Assembly (NCBI RefSeq): GCF_016595235.1
Contig: NZ_JAENHL010000007.1
Span: 1,400,765-1,464,764 of the forward strand
DNA length: 64,000 nucleotides
DNA from: Taklimakanibacter albus
Lineage (GTDB): Bacteria > Pseudomonadota > Alphaproteobacteria > Rhizobiales > Aestuariivirgaceae
Reading direction: 5' to 3'
Under the pieces are notes generated by a model. The model was not told the DNA's origin. It ran no database searches and was given only the letters and a program-made list of their open reading frames with translations. The position numbers were made by a program, and so were the translations under genes. Shown in pieces: positions 54,811 to 63,496 of the stretch; position 1 is the stretch's first letter; each line of letters opens with the position of its first letter.

Positions 54811-55743
54811 ATGGCGTCCTTCTCTTCGACCGCGCAGAACCGGGGCAAGCCGCAAGCGCCGCGCAACGGCCAGGCCTCGCCCGACATCATCGCCGTGGTG
54901 CTCGACCGCGAACCGACCTTGTCACGCACCAACCGCAAGATCGCCCAGGCGATCGTCAGCGAGCCCCGCAGCTTCGTCGAGAAGCCGGTGGAGGAGCTGG
55001 TCGGCTGGTTGGGCGTCTCGGCGCCCACCATCACCCGTTTCGCCCGTTCGCTCGACTGCGAGGGCTTGCGCGACCTGAAGCTCAAGATCATGGGCTCCAT
55101 GCGGGTCGGGCCGCGTTATCTCGAATTGACGACACCCGCCACCGCGCTCAACGAGGCGGCCGAACGCGTCCTGAAACGGGCCCAGAATTCGATCGCCAAT
55201 GCGCACGAGCATTTCGATCTAGTCGCCGCGGAAAAAGCCATCGAGCTGATCAGCAACTGCCGCACGCTTTATGCCTTCGGCAGCGGCGGCGTCTCGTCCT
55301 GGCTGGTGGACGAAGTGCAGAACCGTTTCTTCCGCCTCGGCGTGCGCACCGTGCCCTCCGCCGACAACCAGATGCAGATGATGCTCGCCGCCACCGTCGA
55401 GCGCGGCGACGTGGTGCTCGGCATCTCGCTCAGCGGCCGCAACCAGGAGCTGCTGCGCGCCATCGGCGTAGCGCGCGAATATGGCGCGACGACGCTGGCC
55501 CTCACCAGCGCCGAGTCGCCGGTCGCCGCGGCGGTGGATCTGCCCCTCAGCGTGAAGGCGCGCGACGACGGCGACATATTGGGCCCGACCTCGATGCGTT
55601 ACGCCTTCATGATCGCCATCGACATTCTGGCTTACGGCTCCGCCCTCCATCGCAACGGCGCGGCGCGCGAAAAATTACGCCGCATCAAGCAGCAGGTCCT
55701 CACTTTCGCCGATACGGACACGCCGCAGCCTTTGAGCGACTGA
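54811..55743 (+). CDS. MurR/RpiR-family transcriptional regulator
   Basis: 310 residues. The N-terminal HTH_6 domain (about 35-110) includes KIAQAIVSEPRSFVEKPVEELVGWLGVSAPTITRFARSL, cut to its key part, and the SIS sugar-phosphate-binding domain (about 130-290) has LYAFGSGGVSSWLVDEV and GDVVLGISLSGRNQELLRAI. The family senses sugar phosphates or related acids and usually controls an adjoining transport or catabolic operon; here the ABC operon starts 297 bases downstream. A TGAAAATTTCA palindrome in that gap is a candidate operator. Confidence 0.9.
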   Translation: MASFSSTAQNRGKPQAPRNGQASPDIIAVVLDREPTLSRTNRKIAQAIVSEPRSFVEKPVEELVGWLGVSAPTITRFARSLDCEGLRDLKLKIMGSMRVGPRYLELTTPATALNEAAERVLKRAQNSIANAHEHFDLVAAEKAIELISNCRTLYAFGSGGVSSWLVDEVQNRFFRLGVRTVPSADNQMQMMLAATVERGDVVLGISLSGRNQELLRAIGVAREYGATTLALTSAESPVAAAVDLPLSVKARDDGDILGPTSMRYAFMIAIDILAYGSALHRNGAAREKLRRIKQQVLTFADTDTPQPLSD

Positions 55744-55823
55744 AACTGATATTTTCTCCAAAGTTTTATTTCCGGATCATTTGCAGGGGCAAAATGCAAA
55801 TTTTCTGAGGCTTATCTTCAGAT

Positions 55824-55847
55824 TTGACAAGAAAATGAAAATTTCAT
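55824..55847 (+). promoter_or_regulatory. Candidate RpiR operator with a TTGACA element
   Basis: TTGACA at 55824-55829 is followed by the palindrome ATGAAA-A-TTTCAT (55835-55847). A good -10 is not visible at the expected spacing. The rest of the 297-base gap (55744-56040) is AT-rich with no gene, and the solute-binding gene starts at its end. Confidence 0.4.
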
Positions 55848-56040
55848 TGCCTTCACTCGGATTGCGCGCATACTCACGCACATAACAAGACACACAAATC
55901 CTGCGAGGTGAATTCGTCACGTCTGTCGAGGGTTCGTTGGATTTGGTTTGCGCCGGCCGCAAACACGTGTCCGTCATGACTGAGTTCGGTCGAGCCCGAA
56001 GCCAGACACCTCGCTCGAATAACAGAGGAGGGAACTTGCC

Positions 56041-57342
56041 ATGACATCGCCGCTCGACCGCTATCTTTTGTCCCGCCGCAGAGTCCTGCAAGGTGCCGCG
56101 GCACTGTCCGCCGGCACGATGCTGGGTGGACGCGCTTTCGCAGCACCTTCGACGCCGATCACCTTCGTCGGCTGGCAGTATCAGCCGCAGATCGTCGAAG
56201 AGAACGTCAAGATCTTCTCCAAGCTCTATGATGAGAATGTCACCTATGAGCTGGTGACGGGCGATTATCATCCGCTCGCCGAGACCAAGCTCACCGGCGG
56301 CCAGAAGATCGACATGCTCTATGCCGAGGAAGATCGCATCGCGCGCTGGCATGCGGCGGAATGGATCCGCGATCTCGAGGGCCTCGCCGGCGTCGATGAA
56401 ATCAAGGCCAGCATGTTCCCGGTCTGCATCGAATCCTTGTCGCTCAATGACGGCAAGCTCGCCGGCATGCCTTATTATGCCGGCCACAACTCCTTCATCT
56501 ACAATGAGGAACATCTCTCCAAGGCCGGCATCGGCGTGCCCGAGAGCTGGGACGCGTTGCTCGAAGCCTGCCGCAAGCTGAAGAAGGACGGCATTTCGGA
56601 TGCGCCTTACAATTCGGCCTGGGGCCAGAAATGGGCCGAGCTATCCTGGAGCCTGTTCTCTTGCTGGTATTCGGAAGGCGCCAAGGTCTTCGACGCCGAC
56701 GGCAATTTCGTCGACGAGCCGGCTCTGCGCAAGGTTCTCGAGGTGCACCAGAAGCTCTATCAGGAGAAGCTGGTCGCCGAGGACATCATGACGCTGCCGG
56801 GCGAAGGCGTGCCCAGCTACTGCACCGGCCGGCACACTTTCATGGTGTTGCATGACTACGACCAGAAAGTCACCAACGACCCGGCCGTATCGAAAGCCGC
56901 CGGTAAGGTGAAGAACGCCCTGATGCCGGGCGCCACCCACTCGACCATGGCGTGGACCGCCGCTTATCTGATGGGATCGCAGCCGAGCGATGTCGATCGG
57001 GTGTGGAACATGCTGCAGTTCTTCGGCGGCAAGGCCAAGGACGGCAAGTATCATGTGATCAAACGCTGGGCGCTCGAATTCGGCCTCGGCTCCGCCTACA
57101 AGGAAGTGATGAGCGACCCTGAAGTGGTCGAGAGCTTCTCCAAATGGCGCGACCTTGCCATCTCGGGCAAGCAGGTGGAGAACGGCACCGCTCGCAAGAT
57201 CGGCAAGGCGATCTGGTTCCCCGAATGGGATCTCTACATGATGCAGCAGGCCCAGGAGACCTTCCGTTCCGGCTCGCCCATCGACAAGCTGGTCGCCGAT
57301 CTCGGCGCCAAGGCGACCGAGCTCCAGAAGCAGTATCAGTGA
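56041..57342 (+). CDS. ABC transporter solute-binding protein, Tat-exported
   Basis: 433 residues. The N-terminus carries a twin-arginine signal, SRRRVLQGAAALSAGTML, with predicted cleavage near AFA|AP at about residue 34. The mature part is a family-1 extracellular solute-binding protein (sugar/glycerol-phosphate class): VGWQYQPQ at the start, KLYDENVTYELVTGDYHPL, LAGMPYYAGHNSFIYNEEHLSKAGIGVPESWDALLE. GAGGAGGGAA precedes the ATG. It captures the substrate in the periplasm. Substrate identity is not evident; sugar, polyol or uronate-like compounds are all possible. Confidence 0.9.
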   Translation: MTSPLDRYLLSRRRVLQGAAALSAGTMLGGRAFAAPSTPITFVGWQYQPQIVEENVKIFSKLYDENVTYELVTGDYHPLAETKLTGGQKIDMLYAEEDRIARWHAAEWIRDLEGLAGVDEIKASMFPVCIESLSLNDGKLAGMPYYAGHNSFIYNEEHLSKAGIGVPESWDALLEACRKLKKDGISDAPYNSAWGQKWAELSWSLFSCWYSEGAKVFDADGNFVDEPALRKVLEVHQKLYQEKLVAEDIMTLPGEGVPSYCTGRHTFMVLHDYDQKVTNDPAVSKAAGKVKNALMPGATHSTMAWTAAYLMGSQPSDVDRVWNMLQFFGGKAKDGKYHVIKRWALEFGLGSAYKEVMSDPEVVESFSKWRDLAISGKQVENGTARKIGKAIWFPEWDLYMMQQAQETFRSGSPIDKLVADLGAKATELQKQYQ

Positions 57343-57357
57343 TCCATAGATGAGCAT

Positions 57358-57382
57358 GGCCGGAGCCTCATAGGCTCCGGCC
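57358..57382 (+). other. Perfect 11-bp stem-loop between binding protein and permease genes
   Basis: GGCCGGAGCCT (57358-57368) pairs exactly with AGGCTCCGGCC (57372-57382) over a CAT loop. It ends four bases before the permease ATG and occupies the place of the ribosome site. There is no T-run. Such hairpins after binding-protein genes often protect the upstream mRNA and lower downstream expression. Confidence 0.7.
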
Positions 57383-57386
57383 TCTC

Positions 57387-59297
57387 ATGGTCTTTGCGGG
57401 GCACAAATTGACGACGGCTCTCGACACCTCCGTCACCATCAGGCGCAAGACGCGGCGCGTACCGGCCTTTTCCTATGGCGCGGTCGCCCCCGCTTTGCTC
57501 ATCGTCTTCCTGGTGGCGGGCCTGCCGCTGCTCTACAGCCTCTATCTCTCCTTCAACACCACCAACCCCATCACCAAGCGCTGGGTGTTTGTGGGACTGG
57601 GCAACTACGCCAAGCTCCTCGACAACGCCGAGTTCTGGGGGGCGCTTGGCCGCACCGCTTATTTTGCGGTCATCTCCGTCGCCGGCACGACCATTCTCGG
57701 CACCATCATCGCTCTCGTCCTCAATGAGCGCTTTCCCGGCCGCGGACTGTTGCGCAGCGCGGTGCTGGTGCCCTGGGCCATGGCGCCGGTGGCGATCGGC
57801 GTGTTGTGGTCCTTCGTCTTTGCCGGCAGCTTCGGCCTGTTGAACGGCCTTCTCAATGATCTGGGCCTCAGCTTTCTCACCGCCGCCTGGCTCGGCGACG
57901 GCTTCCGCGCCCTCAACCTCGTGGCGCTGACCCATGTCTGGAACCAGGCACCGCTCACCGCGCTGATGATCCTGTCCGGCCTCCAGTCGATGCCCGGCAA
58001 TCTGCACAAGGCGGCGATCCTCGACGGCGCCGGCCCCATCCGCCGCTTCTTCTCGATCACGCTCCCCTGGCTCAAATCGAGCTACCTCTTCATCGCCATC
58101 ATCGCCACCATCAACGCCCTGATGACCTTCGACATCCTGCTCATCATGACGCGCGGCGGACCGGGAACCGCCACGACGGTCCTGTCCTGGCTCGGCTATC
58201 TGCAATCCTTCTCGTTCCTGCGCTTCGGTGAGGGCGCGGCGATCCTCTATGTCCTCACGCTGGCGAGCCTCGCTTTGGCGATCATCTACTTCTTCATCTT
58301 TCGCCAGCGCCGCAGCGCCGAGCACATGATGGATGGAGCCACACCCTCGGAAATGGCCTGGCATGCCAAGCGGGCGCAGCGCAATGCCATGGTGACGCTG
58401 CCGGCCTATCGCCCGCACAGCCTCCTGCCCGCCCGCGTCACCCGCGTGCTGGCGCCCGCCCTCTTCGCCCTCGTCGCCATCGTGATCTTCCTCTGGTCGG
58501 TGCTGCCGGTGCTGGCACTCATCCTGATGAGCCTGTCGCCCGCCGCCGATCTCATCCGCACGCCGGCAACCGTCATCCCGACGACGCTCACTTTCGACAA
58601 CTTCATATCGGTGCTCGCCGCCGAGGGCCACACCACCAGCGCCCAGGCCAAGCGTGTGCCGCTGTCCTTGATGAACAGCTTCATCGTCGGCGCCATCGTC
58701 TCGGTCATCAATGTGGCGCTCGGCACGCTTGCCGGCTACGCCTTCGCGCGCCACGCCAAGGAACGTTTCTTCGCCGGCTCGCTGTGGGCGCTGATGCTGA
58801 CCCGCATGATCCCCGGCCTGACCCTGGTGCTGCCCTTCTTCATCACCTTCAAGACGCTGGGCCTGCTCGACACCCGCATGGCGCTCGTCATCTCCTATTC
58901 GTCCTTCCTTCTTCCATTGAGCGCCTGGATGATGAAGGCGACCTTCGAAAGCGTGCCGATAAGTCTCGACCGCGCCGCGCTCGTCGACGGCTGCTCGCGC
59001 TTCGCCATGCTGATCAAGGTTCTGCTGCCGGTGGTCAGGCCGGGCGTCATCGCCGCCGCCATCTTCTGCTTCCTCGTGTCCTGGAACGAGTTCCTCTTCG
59101 CTTTGATCCTCACCTCGACGCCCAAGGCGCAGACCATTCCCGTCGTCATTTCGGGTTTCCTGAACCAGGCGCAATTCTACGAATATGGCCCGCTCTTCGC
59201 CGCAAGCGTGCTCTCGATCATTCCGCCGGTCGTGGTAGCCTTCTTCTTCCAGCGCTACCTGGTGCAAGGCGCGCTCTCAGGCGCGGTCAAAGGTTAG
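57387..59297 (+). CDS. Fused ABC transporter permease (two MalF/MalG-type permeases in one chain)
   Basis: 636 residues, about 12 membrane segments. The first half (about 30-305) is a UgpA/MalF-like permease with the ABC-contact EAA loop at 208-227 (KAAILDGAGPIRRF). The second half (about 355-636) is a UgpE/MalG-like permease with its loop at 529-548 (RAALVDGCSRFAML). They are joined by a cytosolic linker rich in charges (about 305-350). Two separate proteins are usual, so this is a natural fusion in one frame. No stop or shift is seen. A hairpin lies where the ribosome site would be; a TTG at 57408 after GGGGC is another possible start. Confidence 0.9.
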   Translation: MVFAGHKLTTALDTSVTIRRKTRRVPAFSYGAVAPALLIVFLVAGLPLLYSLYLSFNTTNPITKRWVFVGLGNYAKLLDNAEFWGALGRTAYFAVISVAGTTILGTIIALVLNERFPGRGLLRSAVLVPWAMAPVAIGVLWSFVFAGSFGLLNGLLNDLGLSFLTAAWLGDGFRALNLVALTHVWNQAPLTALMILSGLQSMPGNLHKAAILDGAGPIRRFFSITLPWLKSSYLFIAIIATINALMTFDILLIMTRGGPGTATTVLSWLGYLQSFSFLRFGEGAAILYVLTLASLALAIIYFFIFRQRRSAEHMMDGATPSEMAWHAKRAQRNAMVTLPAYRPHSLLPARVTRVLAPALFALVAIVIFLWSVLPVLALILMSLSPAADLIRTPATVIPTTLTFDNFISVLAAEGHTTSAQAKRVPLSLMNSFIVGAIVSVINVALGTLAGYAFARHAKERFFAGSLWALMLTRMIPGLTLVLPFFITFKTLGLLDTRMALVISYSSFLLPLSAWMMKATFESVPISLDRAALVDGCSRFAMLIKVLLPVVRPGVIAAAIFCFLVSWNEFLFALILTSTPKAQTIPVVISGFLNQAQFYEYGPLFAASVLSIIPPVVVAFFFQRYLVQGALSGAVKG

Positions 59298-59309
59298 GAC
59301 ACAGGAAAC

Positions 59310-60335
59310 ATGGCTTCCATCACCCTCTCCGGCATCGGTAAGAGCTACGGCAAGGTCGACATCCTGAAGCAGCTCGACCTCTCGATCGCCGATGGTGAGT
59401 TCATTTCCTTCCTCGGCCCGTCCGGCTGCGGCAAGTCGACCTTGCTCTATTGCATCTCCGGCCTCGAGGACATCAACACCGGCACCATCGCCTTCGATGG
59501 CCAGGACATGACGGAATTGTCGCCGCGCGAGCGCAATATCGCGCTGGTCTTCCAGGATTACGCGCTTTATCCGCATATGGCAGTGCGCGACAATATCGCT
59601 TTCCCGTTGCGCCAGCAGAAGGTAACGCCTGACCTCATCCGCCGCCAGGTCGACTGGGCCGCCGAGACGCTCGGCCTTGAGGCGCTGCTCGATCGGTTGC
59701 CCAATGAGCTGTCGGGCGGCCAGCGCCAGCGCGTCGCGGTCGGCCGCGCCATCGTGCGCAACCCGGCGGCGCTTTTGATGGACGAGCCGCTCTCCAATCT
59801 CGATGCTAGCCTGCGGGTGCGCATGCGCTCCGAGATCCGCCGCCTGCAGCGCGAATTGAAGATGACGGTGATCTTCGTCACCCATGACCAGGAGGAGGCG
59901 CTGGTGCTTTCCGACCGGATCGCGGTGATGAAGGACGGCGTCATCCAGCAGGTCGCGTCCCCGATGACGGTCTACAAGGAGCCCGCCAACCAGTTCGTGG
60001 CGAGCTTCATCGGCAGTCCGCAGATGAACTTCCTTCCCTCAGCCCTCGCCGGGCGCAACGACAATGGTGGAACGATCATCGGCATCCGCCCGCATGACCT
60101 CTCCCCCGCTGCCGCTGGACGTGCCGACGGCATCAGCCTCACCGGCGAGCTGGCTTTCGTCGAATCGGCCGGCCCCATCCACTTCCTCGAAGTGATGGTG
60201 GGCGATCATATGGTGAAGGGCGCCTGCGCCGATCCCTCCGGCCTCACCCCCGGCGCGCAATTGACACTCACCGCCGATCCCCGTTCCGCCTGCTTCTTCG
60301 ACGCCCAAAGCGGCAACCGCATCAAACCACAATAG
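59310..60335 (+). CDS. ABC transporter ATP-binding protein (MalK/UgpC type)
   Basis: 341 residues. Walker A GPSGCGKST (36-44), Q-loop VFQDYALYPH, signature LSGGQRQR, Walker B LLMDEPLSNLD and switch VTHDQEEAL are complete. The C-terminal about 110 residues form a TOBE/MalK-type regulatory domain with IGIRPHDL. It energises the fused permease from the cytosolic side. It starts 12 bases after the permease stop, with ACAGGAAAC ahead. Confidence 0.94.
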   Translation: MASITLSGIGKSYGKVDILKQLDLSIADGEFISFLGPSGCGKSTLLYCISGLEDINTGTIAFDGQDMTELSPRERNIALVFQDYALYPHMAVRDNIAFPLRQQKVTPDLIRRQVDWAAETLGLEALLDRLPNELSGGQRQRVAVGRAIVRNPAALLMDEPLSNLDASLRVRMRSEIRRLQRELKMTVIFVTHDQEEALVLSDRIAVMKDGVIQQVASPMTVYKEPANQFVASFIGSPQMNFLPSALAGRNDNGGTIIGIRPHDLSPAAAGRADGISLTGELAFVESAGPIHFLEVMVGDHMVKGACADPSGLTPGAQLTLTADPRSACFFDAQSGNRIKPQ

Positions 60336-60345
60336 AAACGAGACC

Positions 60346-61485
60346 ATGCAATACGATATCGTCCTCAAGAACGGCCGCCTGCTCGATCCTTCGCAGAATC
60401 TCGATCGCGTCGCCGACATCGCCTTCGCCGATGCCAAGGTCGCCGCCATCGGCAAGGATCTCGAAGGCAAGGAGAGCTATGACGTGTCGGGCCGCATCGT
60501 GACGCCCGGCCTCATCGACCTCCACACCCATGTTTATTGGGGCGGCACTTCGCTCGGCGTCGATCCTGATGCCTTCGGCCGCGCCAGCGCGGTGGCGACC
60601 TGCGTCGACACCGGCAGCGCCGGCCCCGGCAATTTCCCCGGTTTCCGCAAGCATGTGATCGAACGCTCCGACGTGCGCATTCTGGCCTATCTGCATGTGT
60701 CCTTCGCCGGCATCTATGCCTTCTCGCACAATATCATGGTGGGCGAAGGCCATGATCTGCGCCTGTTGAGCGCTCGCGATGCGGTCGAAGTCGCCAATGC
60801 CAACAAGGATGTGATCATCGGCATCAAGGTGAGGATCGGCGCCAAGGCGAGCGGCGCCGCCGGTATCGCACCGCTTCATGTGGCGCTCCAGGTGGCGGAC
60901 GAGACCGGCCTGCCCTTGATGGCCCATATCGACGAGCCGCCGCCTTCCTATGAAGAGCTTGTCGAGCATCTGCGCCCCGGCGATATTCTAACCCATTGCT
61001 GCCGTCCCTTCCCCAACGCGCCGGTGACGGCCGACGGCAAGGTGAAACCGCAAGTGCTGGCGGCGCGCCAGAGGGGCGTCATCTTCGATGTCGGCCATGG
61101 CATGGGCTCCTTCGGCTGGAAGACCGCCTATGCGATGCTGAAGCAGGGCTTCCGCCCCGACACGATCTCCTCCGACATTCATGCGCTCAATCTCGACGGG
61201 CCGGTCTTCGACCAGGTGACGACGCTGTCGAAATTTCTGAAGCTCGGCTTCTCGCTGAAGGAGGTCATCGCCGCCTCGACCATAAATGCGGCGCAGGCGC
61301 TGAAGCGGCCCGATCTCGGCACGTTCAAGATCGGCTCGGCCGGCGATGCCAGCGTTCTCGAGCTGCGCGACGGCTCCTTCCCGCTCACCGATTCGCGGGG
61401 CGAGACGGTCGTCGCCGACAAACGGCTTTTTGCGGCGGGCCTGATCGTCAATGGCCGGACGGTTGCAAGCCCTTCATCGAACTAG
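60346..61485 (+). CDS. Amidohydrolase (deacetylase-like metallohydrolase)
   Basis: 379 residues of the amidohydrolase superfamily (dihydroorotase/EF0837/COG3964-like). The metal ligands are visible: HxH at His60/His62 in GLIDLHTHVYWGG, carboxylated Lys161 in GIKVRIGAKASG, His194 in MAHIDEP, His217 in THCCRPF, and Asp277 in SSDIHA. Members hydrolyse cyclic amides or N-acyl amino acids or esters. Its place in a transport operon suggests the imported compound is an acylated or cyclic amide derivative. The chain is as long as expected. It overlaps nothing and starts 10 bases after the ATPase. Confidence 0.87.
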   Translation: MQYDIVLKNGRLLDPSQNLDRVADIAFADAKVAAIGKDLEGKESYDVSGRIVTPGLIDLHTHVYWGGTSLGVDPDAFGRASAVATCVDTGSAGPGNFPGFRKHVIERSDVRILAYLHVSFAGIYAFSHNIMVGEGHDLRLLSARDAVEVANANKDVIIGIKVRIGAKASGAAGIAPLHVALQVADETGLPLMAHIDEPPPSYEELVEHLRPGDILTHCCRPFPNAPVTADGKVKPQVLAARQRGVIFDVGHGMGSFGWKTAYAMLKQGFRPDTISSDIHALNLDGPVFDQVTTLSKFLKLGFSLKEVIAASTINAAQALKRPDLGTFKIGSAGDASVLELRDGSFPLTDSRGETVVADKRLFAAGLIVNGRTVASPSSN

Positions 61486-61496
61486 GAGGACATCAA

Positions 61497-62963
61497 ATGG
61501 ACAACAGAAGCCAGGACCAGCGCCAGGTGCGCAACTTCATCGGCGGCGAATGGGTCGCCGCACGCGAGACCATGAAGGCGATCAATCCCGTGACCGGGGA
61601 AGCCATTGCCAGCCTGCCCAAATCCAGCGCGGAAGAGGTCAACCAGGCCGTCGCCGCCGCCAAAGCGGCCCGTTCATGGGCGCAGGTGCCGGTTTTCCAG
61701 CGCGCCGCTTTGTGCGTCGCCATCGCGTCGGCCATCGATGCCAATCGCGACCGGCTCGCCCGCACGCTGTCGCTCGAGCAAGGCAAGATTCTCAAAGAGG
61801 CGACAGGTGAAGTGACGAAAGCCGCCGACGGCTTCCGTCTCGCTTCCGAGCTCGTCAAGCAGATGGGCGGCTCGACGCTGCCGACCGAGGATCCGACCAA
61901 GCTCGCCATGACCATCCGCCAGGCCCGCGGCGTCTATGGCGTCATCACGCCGTGGAACTTCCCAGTCAATATCCCGGTCGAATATCTCGCCCCCGGCATC
62001 GCCACCGGCAACACCATCGTCTGGGTGCCGGCGCCGACCACATCGCTCGTCGCCGCCGAATTGATGGCGGTGATCGCGGAAGCGGGACTGCCCAAGGGCG
62101 TCGTCAATCTGGTGATCGGCGAAGGCGCCACCGCCGGCGATGCGGTCGTGACGCATCCCGATGTCGTGGCGATCGGCTTCACCGGCAGCGCCGCCACCGG
62201 CCGGCGCATCGCCGAGCGCGGCGCCGGCAAGCCCTTGCTGCTCGAGCTCGGCGGCAACGGCCCGGTGATCATCTTCGCCGATGCCGATCTCGAATTGGCG
62301 GCCGATGCCGCGGCGGGCGGCGCCTTCTTCAATGCCGGCCAGGTCTGCGCCGCGACGGGCCGCGTTCTCGCCGAGGCCTCGATCGCCGACAAGCTCGGCG
62401 ACATGCTGGTCGAACGCGCCAAGAAACATGTGCTGGGCGATCCCTTCCACCAGGGCACGACCATGGGGCCGCTCAACAACGCCAAGGTGGCGGCCAAGGT
62501 GAAGGAACATGTCGACGACGCGGTGGCCCAAGGGGCGCGCGCCGCGGCGGGCGGCAAAGCGCGGCCCGATCTTGGTGGTCAGTTCTATTTCGAGCCGACC
62601 ATCCTGACCGGCGTCACGCCGCAGATGCGCGTCGCGCATGAGGAGACCTTCGGCCCTGTGGTGCCGGTGATCCCCTTCAAGGATGCGAACGAGGCGCTGT
62701 CGATCGCGCTCGACACCGATTACGGACTGAGCGTCGGCATCTTCACCCGTGACATCGCGCGAGGCATCGAGATTGCCAAAGCCATTCCCGCCGGCATCGT
62801 CAACATCAATGCCGGCAGCACCTATTGGGAAATCCACCTGCCCTTCGGCGGTGGCAGCGGCACCAAAAGCGGCATCGGCCGGCTCGGCGGCATGCATACG
62901 CTCGAAGCCATGACCGAGCTCAAGATGATCACCATCACCCACAAATCCGGAGCCTCGAAATAA
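61497..62963 (+). CDS. NAD(P)-dependent aldehyde dehydrogenase
   Basis: 488 residues from ATG 61497 with AGGAGGA seven bases upstream. PWNF (Asn154), catalytic Glu250 in LLLELGGNGP and Cys284 in NAGQVCAATG are all present, and the C-terminal EETFGPVVPVIPF matches the succinate-semialdehyde/lactaldehyde-type branch. The segment that usually reads KPAE/KPSE, which binds the nucleotide phosphate or ribose, here reads VPAP (residues 177-180), an odd substitution. It oxidises an aldehyde made by the neighbouring GMC-type dehydrogenase or amidohydrolase. One base overlaps the next start. Confidence 0.92.
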   Translation: MDNRSQDQRQVRNFIGGEWVAARETMKAINPVTGEAIASLPKSSAEEVNQAVAAAKAARSWAQVPVFQRAALCVAIASAIDANRDRLARTLSLEQGKILKEATGEVTKAADGFRLASELVKQMGGSTLPTEDPTKLAMTIRQARGVYGVITPWNFPVNIPVEYLAPGIATGNTIVWVPAPTTSLVAAELMAVIAEAGLPKGVVNLVIGEGATAGDAVVTHPDVVAIGFTGSAATGRRIAERGAGKPLLLELGGNGPVIIFADADLELAADAAAGGAFFNAGQVCAATGRVLAEASIADKLGDMLVERAKKHVLGDPFHQGTTMGPLNNAKVAAKVKEHVDDAVAQGARAAAGGKARPDLGGQFYFEPTILTGVTPQMRVAHEETFGPVVPVIPFKDANEALSIALDTDYGLSVGIFTRDIARGIEIAKAIPAGIVNINAGSTYWEIHLPFGGGSGTKSGIGRLGGMHTLEAMTELKMITITHKSGASK

Positions 62964-63496
62964 TGTCCGCCCAAGCGACCCAGACCAGTCCCAGGGAGCT
63001 CGCGGCCCTTTTTGCCCAACTGGCCGATGAATTGATACCGGGCGATGACACCTGGCCCTCCGCCGCGAGCATCGGCGTGCAGGGCATCATGCTGCTGCGC
63101 TTTGCGGAAGAGAACGGCGAGAAGGACGTGTTGCGTCTCACCGCAGCCCTCCTCGCCGCCGGTGCCCCCTTCACCGGCAAAAGCGAAGCTGAGCGCCGCG
63201 CCATCGTCGAGGCACTGGCGACGCAGGAGCCCGATCTCTTCGACCGCATCCGCTCCGCGGCGGTCTTCGCCTATTATGAAAGCCCGATCGTCGCCGAAGC
63301 GATCCGCCAGTCGGGCCGGCCCTATCAGATGAGCCCGCACAAAAGCGGCTATCCGCGCCAGCGTTTCGACATCGAGCGCGACAGACCGAAACATGCGCGC
63401 GGCGCCTATGTGCCGACCGACCGGGTGAAACGCATCGATATCTCCTCGCTCGATCTCGCCACCAGCCGCACCGAAAATTGGGGGCTCAAGAGATGA
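62963..63496 (+). CDS. Gluconate 2-dehydrogenase subunit 3-like (GMC dehydrogenase small subunit)
   Basis: 177 residues. The start ATG overlaps the aldehyde dehydrogenase TAA by one base and the stop overlaps the next ATG (ATGA). The sequence has FAQLADELIPGDDTWPSA and GRPYQMSPHKSGYPRQRFD, in line with the small subunit family that accompanies GMC-type membrane dehydrogenases. The usual Tat signal of periplasmic members is not seen. It probably partners the next gene as an electron-linked sugar or polyol dehydrogenase. Confidence 0.8.
   Translation: MSAQATQTSPRELAALFAQLADELIPGDDTWPSAASIGVQGIMLLRFAEENGEKDVLRLTAALLAAGAPFTGKSEAERRAIVEALATQEPDLFDRIRSAAVFAYYESPIVAEAIRQSGRPYQMSPHKSGYPRQRFDIERDRPKHARGAYVPTDRVKRIDISSLDLATSRTENWGLKR

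Noticed and set aside
57336-59267. 643-codon minus-strand frame opposite the fused permease
   Set aside because: Its translation is almost all Gly, Glu, Arg, Asp, His and Gln, as expected from the reverse of a GC-rich membrane-protein gene. No recognised domain.
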